Origin: Bacteroidaceae bacterium
Lineage (GTDB): Bacteria; Bacteroidota; Bacteroidia; Bacteroidales; Bacteroidaceae
DNA length: 64,000 bases
Assembly: GCA_017427185.1 (NCBI GenBank)
Contig: JAFRTJ010000013.1
Span: 1 to 64,000 of the forward strand
Direction: 5' to 3'
Shown: positions 43,762 to 52,429 of the stretch, piece after piece
Position numbering within the stretch: position 1 is the first letter of the stretch
Layout of the letters: the number at the start of each line of letters is the position of its first letter
Translations under genes and position numbers: made by a program
The notes under the pieces: model-generated
Databases searched by the model: none
What the model was told of the DNA's origin: nothing
Seen by the model: the letters and a program-made list of their open reading frames with translations, nothing else

Positions 43762-44616
43762 TTACTCTGCTTCAGCTTCTTCAGCCTCTTCTGCAGGAGC
43801 CTCAAAAGCCTCTTCTTCTGCAGGAGTCGCAGCAACTTCCTCATCCTCACGAGCCTTACCGCTGCGGCGACCTCTCTTTACAGGTTGGTCTTCTTGCTCA
43901 GCAGCAGCCTCTGCATCCACTTTCTCTGCCTTGCGCTCTTCTATTCCCTCTGCAATTGCAGCACAGCAAACATCCAGAATAACCTCAATGCTCTTGCTGG
44001 CATCATCGTTAGCAGGAATTACGAAGTCGATATTGTCAGGATTAGAGTTGGTGTCAACAATACCGAATACGGGGATACCCAAGCGGTTAGCCTCGCGAAC
44101 AGAAATCTGTTCCTTGAGTACGTCAACAACGAAAAGAGCTGCAGGCAGACGAGTCAAGTCTGCAATAGAGCCCAGGTTCTTCTCCAACTTAGCACGCTGA
44201 CGAGTAATCTGCAGAATCTCACGCTTACTCAGGTTACCAAAAGTACCATCAGCAGTCAGTTTATCAATATTGGCCATTTTCTTCACGGCCTTACGGATAG
44301 TGGGGAAGTTGGTCAGCATACCGCCGGGCCAACGCTCGATTACGTAAGGCATGTTCACAGAAGTTGCCTTGTCAGCCACAATCTGCTTTGCTTGCTTCTT
44401 AGTAGCAACAAAGAGGATCTTCTTGCCGCTCTTTGCAATCTGCTTCATAGCCTCTGCAGCCTCGTCAAGCTTTGCGACAGTCTTGTGCAGGTCCAGGATA
44501 TGAATACCATTGCGCTCCATGAAAATGTAGGGAGCCATAGCGGGATTCCACTTTCTCTTCAGGTGGCCGAAATGACATCCAGCCTCCAACAGTGTATCAA
44601 AATTTGTTCTTGACAT
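43762..44616 (-). CDS. rpsB: 30S ribosomal protein S2
   Basis: This 284-residue S2 starts MSRTNFDTLLEAGCHFGHLKRKWNPAM. The conserved segment AVREANRLGIPVFGIVDTNSNPDNIDFVIPANDDA type (here ISVREANRLGIPVFGIVD) is present. The C-terminal 50 residues are acidic and Ala/Glu-rich (AEEEAFEAPAEEAEEAEAE), longer than the usual S2 tail and of unknown use. An A-rich leader precedes the start. Confidence 0.97.
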   Translation of the reverse strand: MSRTNFDTLLEAGCHFGHLKRKWNPAMAPYIFMERNGIHILDLHKTVAKLDEAAEAMKQIAKSGKKILFVATKKQAKQIVADKATSVNMPYVIERWPGGMLTNFPTIRKAVKKMANIDKLTADGTFGNLSKREILQITRQRAKLEKNLGSIADLTRLPAALFVVDVLKEQISVREANRLGIPVFGIVDTNSNPDNIDFVIPANDDASKSIEVILDVCCAAIAEGIEERKAEKVDAEAAAEQEDQPVKRGRRSGKAREDEEVAATPAEEEAFEAPAEEAEEAEAE

Positions 44617-44821
44617 TTTTGTTTTTGTTTGTTTGTTTACTTTCTTTTTGTATTCTTTCTGATTAGAACCAACCCTCTGGTAATTCGTCGTTCATCTCTC
44701 TGATAGCCGAAGTCTAAAGGGTTTAGATACTAAACTTTTTGCCGATTCTTTCCAGATGTCTCTGCAATAACATAATAATATATAATATAAGGTGTAATGC
44801 AGAAGACAGCAATTCTGTATA
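44617..44821 (-). promoter_or_regulatory. Leader region before rpsB, possible autoregulatory structure
   Basis: This 205-base gap in an otherwise tight operon is free of genes. On the minus strand it contains AAACCCTTTAG and, about 40 bases later, CAGAGGGTTGG, which can pair (AACCCT with AGGGTT). An A-rich purine tract follows before the rpsB start codon. A ribosomal-protein-responsive leader is possible, but I cannot show a known motif. Confidence 0.35.
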
Positions 44822-45208
44822 TTAACGCTTGCTGAACTGGAAACGACGACGTGCCTTGGGACGACCGGGCTTCTTACGCTCAACCTCACGACTATCACGG
44901 GTCATGAAGCCTTCTGCACGCAGGGCCTTCTTGTCCTCAGCGTTGATCTTCACCAATGCGCGGGCGATTGCCAAACGCAGAGCCTGAGATTGACCAGTAT
45001 AACCACCACCTTGCAGGTTCGCCTTAATGTCATACTTCTCAACAACATCCAAAGTGTTCAGAGGTTGCTTTACTACATACTGCAGTATTGTGCTGGGAAA
45101 GTATTCGGTCAAGTCTCTCTTGTTGATGGTAATCTTACCTGTTCCCTCGCTAACATAAATGCGAGCGATGGCGCTCTTGCGGCGACCTAATGCATTTACT
45201 ACTTCCAT
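44822..45208 (-). CDS. rpsI: 30S ribosomal protein S9
   Basis: This 128-residue S9 starts MEVVNALGRRKSAIARIYVSEGTG and ends GRPKARRRFQFSKR, the universal basic tail that reaches the P-site. It follows rplM with a 6-bp gap. Confidence 0.98.
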   Translation of the reverse strand: MEVVNALGRRKSAIARIYVSEGTGKITINKRDLTEYFPSTILQYVVKQPLNTLDVVEKYDIKANLQGGGYTGQSQALRLAIARALVKINAEDKKALRAEGFMTRDSREVERKKPGRPKARRRFQFSKR

Positions 45209-45214
45209 CGTTTA

Positions 45215-45676
45215 TTATTTAAGGAGATTAATATCAATTGCCTTGGGTTGCTGAGCCTCTTGCTGATGCTCGCCACCTTCGTAAATGTAGAGATTGTTCA
45301 GAATCTTTGCGCCCAGCTTTGTCTTGGGGAGCATACCCTTCACAACCCTGCGGATCAACTTCTCTGCGCCATTGGGCTTAGCCAGAATACTGGCAGGAGT
45401 AGCCTGCTTCTGACCACCAGGATAACCAGAATAAGAATAATAAATTCGATCGGTCATCTTCTTACCTGTAAGCCGGATTTTTTCAGCGTTGATGATGATC
45501 ACGTTATCGCCACAGTCTACATGAGGAGTAAACTCAGGCTTGTATTTACCTCTCAACAGTTTTGCCACCTTGCTGCCCATACGACCAAGAATCTGGTCTG
45601 TAGCGTCTACTACAACCCACTCCTTCTTGACAGTTGCCTTGTTGGCAGAGATGGTCTTGTAACTCAAAGTATCCAT
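45215..45676 (-). CDS. rplM: 50S ribosomal protein L13
   Basis: This 153-residue L13 starts MDTLSYKTISANKATVKKEW; the frame is open for 24 codons before this. Conserved parts are VVVDATDQILGRMGSKVAKLLRGK, DNVIIINAEKIRLTGKK, and KLGAKILNNLYIYEGGEHQQEAQQP. It is the first gene of the operon, with a strong promoter at 45812-45842. Confidence 0.97.
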   Translation of the reverse strand: MDTLSYKTISANKATVKKEWVVVDATDQILGRMGSKVAKLLRGKYKPEFTPHVDCGDNVIIINAEKIRLTGKKMTDRIYYSYSGYPGGQKQATPASILAKPNGAEKLIRRVVKGMLPKTKLGAKILNNLYIYEGGEHQQEAQQPKAIDINLLK

Positions 45677-45811
45677 TCTTTGTTCGTTTGTTTTTGTTAT
45701 TCTACTAAGTTCTTTCTCACACGATTCACGAACCATCCGCCTGGCCAAAGAACGGACTATTCACACGTGCAACAGAGGCACATTTCGCCCCTTTTGATAA
45801 TAATCGGCGTG

Positions 45812-45842
45812 CAAAGGTACGACTTTTTCTCAAACTGGCAAA
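45812..45842 (-). promoter_or_regulatory. Promoter of the rplM operon
   Basis: On the minus strand TTTG (45839-45842), a 19-bp gap and TACCTTTG (45812-45819) form an exact match to the Bacteroidetes housekeeping promoter. Confidence 0.85.
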
Positions 45843-45924
45843 AACAAAATGTCTTTTTTTTAAAATTCTTCATTCATCCCACACTTAATTCACACAAAGT
45901 CCCCTTCGAATGACATAAAATACA

Positions 45925-45932
45925 TAATTTTG
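45925..45932 (+). promoter_or_regulatory. -7 box of the GlpT-type gene
   Basis: TAATTTTG on the plus strand, about 80 bp before the start at 46012, fits TAnnTTTG; no clear -33 box. Confidence 0.4.
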
Positions 45933-46011
45933 TAAAAACTTGACGACTGGTTTGTCACATTCCATCGCAACACGAAGTCTAACACGAACATACGTTCCAC
46001 ATTCAAATGCT

Positions 46012-47415
46012 ATGAATAACGAATTGAGAAAAGGATTCCTGGCACCTCCCGCCTTCAAGGCTGAGGAGAGTGGCCCTGCAGCAGACGCCAAATACCGTCG
46101 ACTGCGTCTTCAAGTCTTCACGGGTGCCTTCATCGGATACGCGGCTTTCTACATCGTACGCAAGAACTTCACGATGGCCATCCCAATGCTCGAGCAGTTT
46201 GGTATCACCAAGGGAGAACTGGGTACTGTTCTTGGCATGAATGCAGTCGCTTATGCCCTCAGCAAGTTCCTCATGGGATCCATTTCAGACCGCAGCGATG
46301 TGCGAAAGTTCCTGCCATTGGGGCTCATCCTGGCAGCCATCACGATGGCATTCATGGTGGTTCCCATCACGGGCCTCGACCTTTTGAATCACCCTGAGCG
46401 CACGTCCCTCGCCATCATCCTTATGGGCGTCCTCAACTTCCTCGTTGGTTGGTTCAACGGTATGGGCTGGCCTCCCTGCGGACGCGTGATGACGCATTGG
46501 TTCTCCCAAAAAGAGCGAGGCACTATGATGTCCATTTGGAACTGTGCACACAACGTGGGAGGAGGTCTCGTCGGACCTATGGCGACCTATGGCGCCGTAT
46601 GGTTTGGCAGCTGGTTCTACGGAACCCACGAGAATCTCTATTTCCTGGCAGGAACCTATCTCTTCCCTGCCGCCACAGCCATCCTCATCGCCCTCATCGC
46701 CTACTGTCTGCTGCGCGATACTCCACAAAGCTGTGGTCTCCCCTCTGTCGAAAAGTGGCGCAATGACTATCCAGAAGGCTATTCCGAAAAGGCAGAAGAA
46801 GTGCTTCCTGTTCGCGACATCTTCTTCAAGTACGTTCTCCCCAACAAATACCTCTGGTTCATAGCTATTTCCAATGCTTTTGTCTATATGGTCCGCTATG
46901 GCTGTCTCGATTGGGCTCCCACCCTGCTCAGCGACAAAGGAGTTGACCTCACTTCAGCCGGCTGGGCTTATTTCGCCTACGAGTACGCAGCCATACCTGG
47001 CACCATCATCTGCGGCATCGTGAGCGACAAGATGTTTCAAGGCCGTCGAGCTATGCCCACCATTATCTTCATGCTCTTCGTCGCCCTCTTCATCGGCCTC
47101 TATTGGTACGCATCTTCGCTGGAAACGCCTAACATCAACATCGTCATCCTGAGCCTCATTGGCATAGGATTCTTCATCTACGGCCCCGTCATGCTCATTG
47201 GAGTACAAGCCCTCGACCTGGCTCCCAAGAATGCAGCTGGGACGGCTGCTGGACTCACAGGTTTCTTTGGCTATTTCTTTGGCACAGCGATCCTCGCAAA
47301 CAGCGTTATCGGATACGTAGCACAGAGTGCTGGATGGAACTGGACCTTCATCCTTCTCCTGGCGGCATGTGTTCTCAGCATCCTATTCATGTTGCTTACT
47401 GTGAAGAAAGGCTGA
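46012..47415 (+). CDS. glpT: GlpT-type organophosphate:phosphate antiporter
   Basis: This 467-residue twelve-helix MFS transporter resembles Escherichia coli GlpT. The start at 46012 (MNNELRKGF) is chosen over an upstream in-frame codon at 45940. Matching segments are YIVRKNFTMAIP (R50 near the substrate-phosphate arginine), WNCAHNVGGGLVGP (the conserved His) and YMVRYGCLDWAPTLL (second arginine). It probably exchanges glycerol 3-phosphate or a similar sugar phosphate for phosphate. Such carriers are the usual route for fosfomycin and fosmidomycin entry. No glpQ, glpK or glpD gene is nearby. Confidence 0.88.
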   Translation: MNNELRKGFLAPPAFKAEESGPAADAKYRRLRLQVFTGAFIGYAAFYIVRKNFTMAIPMLEQFGITKGELGTVLGMNAVAYALSKFLMGSISDRSDVRKFLPLGLILAAITMAFMVVPITGLDLLNHPERTSLAIILMGVLNFLVGWFNGMGWPPCGRVMTHWFSQKERGTMMSIWNCAHNVGGGLVGPMATYGAVWFGSWFYGTHENLYFLAGTYLFPAATAILIALIAYCLLRDTPQSCGLPSVEKWRNDYPEGYSEKAEEVLPVRDIFFKYVLPNKYLWFIAISNAFVYMVRYGCLDWAPTLLSDKGVDLTSAGWAYFAYEYAAIPGTIICGIVSDKMFQGRRAMPTIIFMLFVALFIGLYWYASSLETPNINIVILSLIGIGFFIYGPVMLIGVQALDLAPKNAAGTAAGLTGFFGYFFGTAILANSVIGYVAQSAGWNWTFILLLAACVLSILFMLLTVKKG

Positions 47416-47519
47416 TTGCAAGAATCAATCGAACTGCACGAGCGACTTCCCTCGTAAGGAAGTTTCTCGTCGCCCCTGCAGTCGCTCCATCCCTGGCTTC
47501 ATTTTCTTCCCGGCAGGAG

Positions 47520-47637
47520 AAAGTGTTGTCAGGCAGGATACAACACAATGTGTGGGAGAGTCCGACTGGTACGGACTCGCAGTCCGACGCGTTCGGACTC
47601 CCAGTCCGTCGAGTTCGGACTGCAGTTCCAACACGTT
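47520..47637 (+). repeat. 22-bp phased octamer array, six units
   Basis: AAAGTGTT (47520), AACACAAT (47542), GACTGGTA (47564), GACGCGTT (47586), GTCGAGTT (47608) and AACACGTT (47630) recur at exactly 22 bp. The first two units are mutually inverted (GTGTTGT at 47523-47529 pairs with ACAACAC at 47540-47546). In the middle units the interior starts CGGACT and the next unit is preceded by AGTCC, giving small hairpins at 47572-47586 and 47594-47608. The array sits between two convergent genes. Confidence 0.85.
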
Positions 47638-47652
47638 CTTCCCTACGGAATT

Positions 47653-49908
47653 TCACCAGCCGCCGTGACCTCCATGACCTCCAGGCCCTCCACCGCTGCT
47701 GCCGCTTGAGTAGGAAGATAACGTTACCGTAGAGCCTCCGCTGCAATTGCTGTAGCCATTCTCGCTCCAGAAACTGGTCCCGCTACCTGTCACGCCTGAT
47801 TTCAGCACAGCTGTCCCTGTCGTATAGACAACCATAGGAGTACCCATCGAACTGTTTGAAGGCACCTTGACAGCGAATGCGAGTGAACCGTCTCCGCTGA
47901 AAAGGCCATACCACGCACCTTTGCTGTACGAGGAAGCCTGGTATGCTGTCCCATTGGAGATAGTGGCGCCACGCTCCAATCCACCAATGGCCATCACGTT
48001 TCCGCCTGAAAGATAGAGCGCATATCCCTTTTCGGTATTGGCATCGAGTGCTACTTCAGGGCTCCTGGCTGACACGGCCACCACGTTGCCTCCTTTAATG
48101 TAAAGGTTGCCGTTGGCGTCAAGCCCGTCATTCCCTGTGCTGTTGCCCATCACGTAGCCACCTGAGATCGTCATGTGGCTGGCTGAATTGATGGCATCGT
48201 CGCTGCTGTTGGCATAGACGTAGCCACCCGTTATATCCAGCGTACTCTTGGATTCAATGGCTTCATGGGAACTGGCAGAAGCAACAACAGAACCGCCGCT
48301 GATGAGCATCGCGCCTGCACATTTGACTGCTTTCGCTGAGGTGGAATAGCTGCCTGAACTGAATCTGGAACCTGTCGCGATGGCTGAGAGAGTTCCATCC
48401 TCGATGGTCAATGTTCCATCCACATTGATACATTTCCCGCCTGAACCAGTACTCTTCAGGGTAACGACTCCTCCGCTGATGAGCAGGTTGCCGTCAGCAT
48501 TCAAGGCGGCACAGCCTTTCGCATCTTTCTTGGAGTAATTGACGGCTCCTGTTCCCTGCACGCTCACCGTGATGGAACCGCCTGCGATGCTCATATTGCC
48601 CTCGTCGGCCTTGATGCCTTTACTGGCAGCACCAGTCGTCACAACCTCAACGGTGCCACCATTCAACTGCACGTTTCCTGCCTTCAATCCTTGGGCAGTA
48701 TAGAAATAGGCTGATGAAGAACTGGTTCCGCTACTGCTTGAGCTGATGGCTCCTTTGTTTTCCACATACAGAGAGCCCGTATTGTCTGCCGCCGTTGTCA
48801 GGGTTCCATCCACAGTGATGCCACGTCCTGCATTTCCAGTCACATAGATATAGACGTTCCCCCCATGTTGGACGAAGTTACCATCGGCCTTAAAGCCAGC
48901 TGTGGTAGAAGCGTCAGTGGGGTCCGTCAGATCAATGGCTCCCATAGCATACAACACGAGAGTTCCATCGCTCACACGAATGTCGCCAGCAGCCTTGACA
49001 CATTTGGCGGCAGCCGCCGTAGCAGCAACATTCAGCGTTCCACCTTCGAAATAAACGTTTCCTGTGTCTTCATCCTCGTGGTCGATGGTTTCGCCTGTCG
49101 AGCTGGTACTGCCCAAATCACACTGGATGCAGTCATCTCCCACATTGCCAATCGTCAGGGTTCCGCTCTTCATTTGCATGTACTCCTCGCAGTTGATGCC
49201 ATCGCTGGCAGCTGACGTGATGTTCAGCGTCAGGTTTTTAATGGACACATACGAGGCGCTTTTGATTCCATGCTTGGCATTTCCCACCACATTCAGCGTG
49301 CCATTACCTTGCAACTGAAGCTGTCCTTTGGCATAGAGGCAAGCCTTTTGGGAGCCGCTGGCACAGTCGGAAAGTGTGTTCTCCGTATCTTTCCTGGCTA
49401 CGATCTGGATACGCTTCGAGTTGGCGATGTTGATGGCAGAGCCGCTGTATACGGGTGTCTTGTTTGTCAGGTTGAGCCCGTTCAGCTCGATGGTGGTCTT
49501 CCAACTGCCTGATATGCTGAACTCTCCGTCAGTCGACGTGCCGCTCAACACATAGGTTATCTCCTCTGCAACATTATCGCTCTGGCTGATCGAAACGTGA
49601 GCCCCACTTTGGGAAACGGTCAGGTACTGAGCCACGTTGCCGCTGATGGTCACGCTGGCAGACGTTCCGCTGTAGCTCACGTTGACTGTATTGTCCGCCA
49701 CGATGCTGTCGTCCACCTTCATGCTTGCAATCTCGCTGAGGCTGAAGACCTTATCCATGATGGTCAGCATCGCGCCGTCTGCATAAATCATATCGCCTGT
49801 CTGACTGGCAGGAAACTGATAAGTCACATTCCCCACCGTTACGCTCAATGTCTGCGCCTCAGCCGCAAGCGTCAGGAAAAGAGCTAAAAGGACATGCATC
49901 TTCTTCAT
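47653..49908 (-). CDS. Secreted Cthe_2159-like beta-helix protein (DUF4353 / carbohydrate-binding type)
   Basis: This 751-residue protein has a signal peptide (MKKMHVLLALFLTLAAEAQ). A short beta domain (20-130) precedes a long right-handed beta-helix with recurrent G-x-L-x-I-x-G-G-T-V turns (for example GTLTIGNVGDDCIQCD and GGYVMGNSTGNDGLDANGNLYIKGG). That pattern is typical of the polygalacturonate-binding Cthe_2159 family. The C-terminus ends in a Ser/Gly run and GGHGGHGGW, a tail also seen in relatives. The family binds acidic plant glycans and calcium in one characterised case; here that is inference. The first codon overlaps the stop of the small secreted protein upstream (ATGA). Confidence 0.85.
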   Translation of the reverse strand: MKKMHVLLALFLTLAAEAQTLSVTVGNVTYQFPASQTGDMIYADGAMLTIMDKVFSLSEIASMKVDDSIVADNTVNVSYSGTSASVTISGNVAQYLTVSQSGAHVSISQSDNVAEEITYVLSGTSTDGEFSISGSWKTTIELNGLNLTNKTPVYSGSAINIANSKRIQIVARKDTENTLSDCASGSQKACLYAKGQLQLQGNGTLNVVGNAKHGIKSASYVSIKNLTLNITSAASDGINCEEYMQMKSGTLTIGNVGDDCIQCDLGSTSSTGETIDHEDEDTGNVYFEGGTLNVAATAAAAKCVKAAGDIRVSDGTLVLYAMGAIDLTDPTDASTTAGFKADGNFVQHGGNVYIYVTGNAGRGITVDGTLTTAADNTGSLYVENKGAISSSSSGTSSSSAYFYTAQGLKAGNVQLNGGTVEVVTTGAASKGIKADEGNMSIAGGSITVSVQGTGAVNYSKKDAKGCAALNADGNLLISGGVVTLKSTGSGGKCINVDGTLTIEDGTLSAIATGSRFSSGSYSTSAKAVKCAGAMLISGGSVVASASSHEAIESKSTLDITGGYVYANSSDDAINSASHMTISGGYVMGNSTGNDGLDANGNLYIKGGNVVAVSARSPEVALDANTEKGYALYLSGGNVMAIGGLERGATISNGTAYQASSYSKGAWYGLFSGDGSLAFAVKVPSNSSMGTPMVVYTTGTAVLKSGVTGSGTSFWSENGYSNCSGGSTVTLSSYSSGSSGGGPGGHGGHGGW

Positions 49909-50276
49909 CTTACAACGATTTTACAGGTTCCTTTCCTCGTCTTGATAATGTAAGCTCCCTTCCTCAGTTGGCTCTTAGTAAGCCTATGGCCTTGAAGATC
50001 ATAGATTTCCGTCGCCTCGTCCCATGCGTCAAAAGCAGGAGCATCGATGCCTGTCGTCTCGTCTGTCGCAGAGAAATACATCTTTCTCAGGTTGGAGAGA
50101 ACGAATGATTGCGTACCCACCTTCAAAGTGGTTCCACTGACGGTCAATGTCAGCCCAGACGTGGGAACTGAAACTTTGGCTCCTTCCGTCGTTTCAAAAG
50201 TCAGGTAGGAATAACTGTCGGCCCAAGCCGCAAACACTCCTACCATCAACAGGATTGTTAAAATTATTTTTCTCAT
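49905..50276 (-). CDS. Small secreted protein with T9SS-like C-terminal tail
   Basis: This 123-residue protein has a signal peptide (MRKIILTILLMVGVFAAWA) and a beta-rich centre. The tail EIYDLQGHRLTKSQLRKGAYIIKTRKGTCKIVVR resembles a short type-A sorting signal. The start at 50276 is preferred to the upstream in-frame ATG at 50354, which sits at the promoter. Similar tails occur as DUF-like endings on many Prevotella secreted proteins. It is the first gene of a two-gene unit with the beta-helix protein, coupled by a four-base overlap. The two N-terminal domains resemble each other weakly (SVTVGNVTYQFP against TLTVSGTTLKVG). Confidence 0.75.
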   Translation of the reverse strand: MRKIILTILLMVGVFAAWADSYSYLTFETTEGAKVSVPTSGLTLTVSGTTLKVGTQSFVLSNLRKMYFSATDETTGIDAPAFDAWDEATEIYDLQGHRLTKSQLRKGAYIIKTRKGTCKIVVR

Positions 50277-50362
50277 AGCTGGATAGTTTTTCTTTTTTAC
50301 ACTTTTTCTCGCTCCAAGCAACAAGAGCTTTCGAAGCGACTGATGCCGAATCAAACTTGATG

Positions 50363-50370
50363 CAAAGATA
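50363..50370 (-). promoter_or_regulatory. -7 box of the small-protein/beta-helix unit
   Basis: TATCTTTG on the minus strand fits TAnnTTTG and implies a leader of about 80 bases to 50276. The stretch 50371-50579 upstream shows no gene. Confidence 0.5.
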
Positions 50371-50579
50371 ATGTTTTTTTCATGGAAAACGACAAAAGCA
50401 AGGCGTTATTTTAACAATAAAACAAAAGTGAAAAGTCGATTTTAAAGAAAAAAAACAAACTTATGGACAAAAGAATCTGTTTGCTGGCGCCAATTTATGA
50501 ATTCATGGATCTTGGCTGCAAAGACGTTTTCAATCCTGTCCCCACATGTCAGACAGGAAGCATCTGCTTACCTCCGCTT

Positions 50580-52019
50580 TCACTCCCTTAGCTTCCATTC
50601 TTTGCTTCCTGGAGCCGGATAGCCTTTAGCGGCATCATCTATCACCAGCACCCAATCCGTCAGCTCCCCTGGAGTAGGAGAAAGGAAGGTCATTTGCTGA
50701 CCGTTCCTCATCTTGCCGCCATTCTTGGCTTTGCCTGTACGTGGATTGAACCACCAAACTTTCAGTTTTTCTCCTTTTATGAAAGATGTATTCACAGTAA
50801 AAGAACGCCCTACTGGCGCATAGACCATGATATAAGTCCCATCCGTGTCCGCAGTAGCCACAAAACGATAACTGCCCGCACCTGGGACTGCACTCTGAAA
50901 CTCATGAGGAAGGAGCACTTTGTCAGATGCAGGGATACGGGTGAAGTAAGGACGGGAAAGAAGGAGCCGCTTGGCGTGAATCATTTGGCTGGCACCAGGT
51001 TGTTGTATGGCATCCTGCCAGTCCATCAGCGGACGGTTGATGGGCTGACGTTTTTTGTGGTCGTACATCTGCCATACACTATGATGCCCATACGTGTGAC
51101 CACAGGCACCCCAAAAGAGATCCCAGTAGAGTGCCCTGCGGCAGTCTGCTGCTATCGAATGCCCACGTTCATCAGGATTGAAAGCAATGGGATGGTCCTC
51201 GTAGATGGGCTCCCCGTCCATCACAGGCTTTGCTGGCTCCCGCTGATAATCTTCGTAGGTCTTGCTGTACATGAACCAGTCATTGTTGTGACCATTCTCT
51301 CGCATATTGAAATCCAGCCATTCATCCTTGTGGAAATAATTGGCTGAGCCTGATCCTCCGCCTGGATGATAAGTGATGAGATGACGACCGCCATCGCCCT
51401 TCCTCAAGCCCTTCGCCATCGCTCTAATCACGGCTTTATCCTGGTCACGGTCAGAGTTGCGGTCACCACCTAAGATCCAAATGAGATTGGCGTCTTTGTA
51501 TCGCTCAGCCAACCAATGCCCATAATGCTCTGCATTCTGTGGATTGAAGACTGGCTTCTCCCCATCATGCCAATACCGTCCCCATGTAGGCAACATTCCA
51601 ACGACAAGTCCCAGCCTGTTCGATTCGTGAACGATGAAATCCACATGGTCCCAGTAATCATTCTCAACTCCTTCTTTGACAGCTGGCTTCTCAGGATTCT
51701 GGTCAAGGAAGGGCAAGTGTCCGTAGGCATTGCCTGTACTGATGCCATCCAGCTCAGCGACAGCAACAGCCTGAATCACAGTGAATCCCTTCTTTGCCCG
51801 GTCTTGCAGATAGCTCCTCGCCTCCTCACGATTGAGCCTGTGAAACAATTCCCACGCCGTATCGCCCAGATAGAAAAAAGGCTTCCCTTCCTGATGCGTC
51901 AGGAATCGATGGTTCTCAGACACTTTGATCTGCTCAAACGGCACACCATCCCTTGCTTTCAATGGCTGCAAGCAAGACATTAGGAGGCAACCCAGTAACA
52001 ATTCGCATTTCCTTCTCAT
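50580..52019 (-). CDS. GH140 (DUF4038) apiosidase-like glycoside hydrolase
   Basis: This 479-residue protein has a signal peptide (residues 1-22) and a DUF4038 TIM barrel with FFYLGDTAWELFHRLNREEA. Catalytic candidates are D186 in ILGGDRNSD and E270 in PVMDGEPIYED. A C-terminal beta domain (about 375-479) follows, matching the collagen-binding-like domain usual in this family. The founding GH140 enzyme (BT1012) cuts apiose-containing side chains of rhamnogalacturonan II. Similar proteins occur in many plant-glycan loci. No SusC/D pair is next to it. Confidence 0.88.
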   Translation of the reverse strand: MRRKCELLLGCLLMSCLQPLKARDGVPFEQIKVSENHRFLTHQEGKPFFYLGDTAWELFHRLNREEARSYLQDRAKKGFTVIQAVAVAELDGISTGNAYGHLPFLDQNPEKPAVKEGVENDYWDHVDFIVHESNRLGLVVGMLPTWGRYWHDGEKPVFNPQNAEHYGHWLAERYKDANLIWILGGDRNSDRDQDKAVIRAMAKGLRKGDGGRHLITYHPGGGSGSANYFHKDEWLDFNMRENGHNNDWFMYSKTYEDYQREPAKPVMDGEPIYEDHPIAFNPDERGHSIAADCRRALYWDLFWGACGHTYGHHSVWQMYDHKKRQPINRPLMDWQDAIQQPGASQMIHAKRLLLSRPYFTRIPASDKVLLPHEFQSAVPGAGSYRFVATADTDGTYIMVYAPVGRSFTVNTSFIKGEKLKVWWFNPRTGKAKNGGKMRNGQQMTFLSPTPGELTDWVLVIDDAAKGYPAPGSKEWKLRE

Positions 52020-52172
52020 TCCTTTAGGCGATTTCTTCGTTCAACATGGAATACAGGTCACAAAAGTACAAAAAAATAGCACAAAAAGAAAACATCTGCT
52101 GGATAAAAATGAAAGCATCAGGTGGACTTCCTTCTCCTTCCCCACCCTCCTGCTTTTCCTGCTCGAGAAAGC

Positions 52173-52246
52173 CTCTCGTCGACATCGCAATCACAACGTG
52201 TTGAATCGGCCAAATCAACACGTTGTCTTCCGCATTTCAACACGTT
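52173..52246 (+). repeat. 22-bp phased octamer array, three to four units with a perfect hairpin
   Basis: CTCTCGTC (52173, weak), AACGTGTT (52195), AACACGTT (52217) and AACACGTT (52239) are spaced by 22 bp. The unit at 52195 is the exact reverse complement of the next. CAACGTGTTGA (52194-52204) and TCAACACGTTG (52215-52225) form a perfect 11-bp stem with a 10-base loop. It lies between two divergent glycosidase genes. Confidence 0.85.
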
Positions 52247-52393
52247 GAGTTTTCCGATGGAAAATAAGGGCTGCCATTCCGCAACTTTTACCTTTTCCTC
52301 TCCAATCTGCTCTTTGCGATGGATTCTCGCTTTTATTCTGGCAGCCAACATCAGAAAATTAACTTTATGCTTTCATGGAAAAAAGTTTTTTAT

Positions 52394-52401
52394 TAACTTT
52401 A
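52394..52401 (+). promoter_or_regulatory. Possible -7 box of the GH146/GH127 gene
   Basis: TAACTTTA matches TAnnTTTG with one change. It lies 29 bases before the start at 52430. Confidence 0.35.
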
Positions 52402-52429
52402 CCACCCCAAAAAGAAACACATTACCACG

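Noticed and set aside
44640..44720. tRNA-like segment between rpsI and rpsB
   Set aside because: No acceptor-stem pairing and no TTCRANY T-loop could be assembled.
45969..45988. Two AACACGAA sequences upstream of the GlpT-type gene
   Set aside because: They are 12 bp apart, not 22, and do not extend into a phased array.
50463..50591. Short plus-strand frame of about 42 codons (MDKRICLLAPIY)
   Set aside because: No signal, no promoter at a suitable place and overlap with the end of the GH140 gene; no support for translation.
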